A stretch of DNA of 64,000 bases from Streptomyces ortus (GTDB taxonomy: Bacteria; Actinomycetota; Actinomycetes; Streptomycetales; Streptomycetaceae), in assembly GCF_026341275.1 (NCBI RefSeq), contig NZ_JAIFZO010000002.1, positions 1,066,361-1,130,360 of the forward strand, written 5' to 3'. How positions within the stretch are numbered: position 1 is the first letter of the stretch; each line of letters starts with the position of its first letter. The position numbers and the translations under genes are program-made. Shown here one piece after another: positions 62,993-64,000 of this stretch. Under the pieces are notes generated by a model that saw only the letters and a list, made by a program, of their open reading frames with translations, ran no database searches and was not told where the DNA came from.

Positions 62993-64000
62993 TCAGCCGC
63001 GGCGCGAGATGTCCGCCAGCTCGCGCGCCAGCCGCCGTACCGCGGCCTCGGGCGTCTGCCGGCCGGTCATCGCGTCGTGCACCACGGCCTGCACGGCCAG
63101 GCTGACCTGGTCGTAGCGCGGACTCTTCGGACGCGGCGCCGCCGCCAGGACGCTCGCGCGGAGCGTCGGCAGATAGGGGAACCGCCGGATCAGCCCCGGG
63201 TCCTCGTACAGCGCGGCCCGCACGGGCGGCAGCGCGCCCTTGGTGAGCACCTGACGCTGGGTCGCCTCGCTCGTGAGGTAGGCGATGAGCCGGGCGGCGG
63301 AGTCGGGGTGCCGGGCGTGGGCGCTCACCGCGAGATTCGAGCCGCCGAGCACGCTCGCGCCCGGCCCGTCGGGCCCCGGCAGCGGCACCGCGCCGATCCT
63401 CCCGGCGACCGGGGAGCCCTTGTCCGAGGCGCCGACATAGGCGTACGGCCAGTTGCGCAGGAAGAGGAGACGGCCGTCCTGGAAGGCCTGCTTGGACTCC
63501 TCCTCCTTGTACGTCAGCGCCTTCTCGGGGATCCAGCCGTCGCGTACGCCGCGGGCCAGGAACCCGATGCCCTCGCGCGCCGCCGCCGAGTTGACGGTGA
63601 CGCGTTCGCCCTCGTCCCCGAGGATGGTGCCGCCCGCCGAGTAGACCGCCTCGGCGGCGTTGACGGTGAGCCCCTCGTAGGGCAGGAACTGGCCGGCATA
63701 GCCGTCGAGTCCGTACTTCGGAGCGATGCTTCTCGCCTGTTTCTCCAGCTCGGCCCAGGTACGCGGCGGAGCGACGCCCTCCTTGTCGAGGAGGTCCTTG
63801 CGGTAGAGGAGCAGGCCCGCGTTGGTGACGTAGGGGACGGCGTACAGCTGTCCGTCGTAGGTCGCGGTGTCCACGACCGGCGGCAGGAAGCCGTCGAGCG
63901 GGAAGCGGCCGGCGGGCAGCGGCGAGATCCAGCCCGCGGCGGCGAACTCCGAGGTCCAGGCGACATCGATGTTCAGGACGTCGAAGCGGCTCCGGCCGTC
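62993..64000 (-). CDS. Sugar ABC transporter substrate-binding protein (N-terminus off the window)
   Basis: 335 residues are visible; the signal peptide lies right of base 64000. The remaining binding-protein fold is of the trehalose/maltose (LpqY-like) type: LYAVPYVTNAGLLLYRKDLL, ESKQAFQDGRLLFLRNWPYA and RHPDSAARLIAYLTSEATQR. It stands upstream of aglA on the same strand but 174 bases away, so it probably belongs to a separate transport locus continuing to the right. Confidence 0.88.
   Translation of the reverse strand, partial: DGRSRFDVLNIDVAWTSEFAAAGWISPLPAGRFPLDGFLPPVVDTATYDGQLYAVPYVTNAGLLLYRKDLLDKEGVAPPRTWAELEKQARSIAPKYGLDGYAGQFLPYEGLTVNAAEAVYSAGGTILGDEGERVTVNSAAAREGIGFLARGVRDGWIPEKALTYKEEESKQAFQDGRLLFLRNWPYAYVGASDKGSPVAGRIGAVPLPGPDGPGASVLGGSNLAVSAHARHPDSAARLIAYLTSEATQRQVLTKGALPPVRAALYEDPGLIRRFPYLPTLRASVLAAAPRPKSPRYDQVSLAVQAVVHDAMTGRQTPEAAVRRLARELADISRRG

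Overview
The window is high-GC actinobacterial DNA, almost certainly a Streptomyces chromosome. The reasons are strong G/C bias at third codon positions, frequent GTG and TTG starts, many 4-base ATGA/GTGA gene overlaps, sugar ABC operons without an ATPase gene (such systems share MsiK in Streptomyces), dispersed GGGGCGCGGGGAACTGCGC repeats, and a core gene order (dapA, dapD, suf, cox15, ctaB, tkt-tal-zwf-opcA-pgl) that I remember from Streptomyces genomes. I saw no tRNA, rRNA, CRISPR array, insertion sequence, prophage or biosynthetic cluster.

Layout. 1-6.0 kb: a minus-strand sugar-acid locus (GntR regulator, DapA-family aldolase/dehydratase, IlvD/Edd-family dehydratase, two sugar ABC permeases, Gfo/Idh/MocA oxidoreductase that runs off the left edge). 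6.2-10 kb: histidine-kinase remnant, mycothiol-dependent-type protein, quinone oxidoreductase, MFS transporter. 10-18.6 kb: a uronate module (uronate dehydrogenase facing away from a 5-dehydro-4-deoxyglucarate dehydratase and an unknown partner), then a DeoR regulator and a sugar/polyol ABC operon ending in a Zn-dehydrogenase. 18.8-24.2 kb: accessory and decaying DNA, with a small protein, a shattered two-domain terD, a PhoX-type phosphatase with a frameshifted tail, and an unknown acidic protein. 24.5-30.4 kb: secreted nuclease, double Lrp regulator, drug exporter, DUF3618/holin pair.

30.5-64 kb is mostly core genome: dapA, an ECF sigma factor with a membrane partner, dapD, an AbfB-domain surface protein, the complete sufR-B-D-(Rieske)-C-S-U-T operon, an AAC(3)-type gene, an ABC-2 exporter, heme A synthase and heme O synthase (cox15, ctaB), then the pentose-phosphate operon. 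The window ends in a minus-strand alpha-glucoside (agl-like) operon of GH13 alpha-glucosidase, binding lipoprotein and two permeases, followed by the start of another sugar-binding-protein locus.

How the parts work together. Udh and KdgD would take uronates toward 2-oxoglutarate semialdehyde. The first operon would dehydrate an aldonate-type acid in two steps. The heme genes supply cytochrome oxidase, the suf operon supplies Fe-S clusters, and zwf/opcA/pgl/tkt/tal supply NADPH and pentoses. The most striking regulatory reading is the suf promoter: a CAAC-N6-GTTG SufR-type operator covers the -10 and a leaderless GTG start, with a DmdR-like iron box about 60 bp upstream. The other notable features are a sugar ABC permease with an extracytoplasmic Cna-B-like insertion, long composite inverted repeats between genes, and an indel-riddled stretch at 19.1-20.7 kb.
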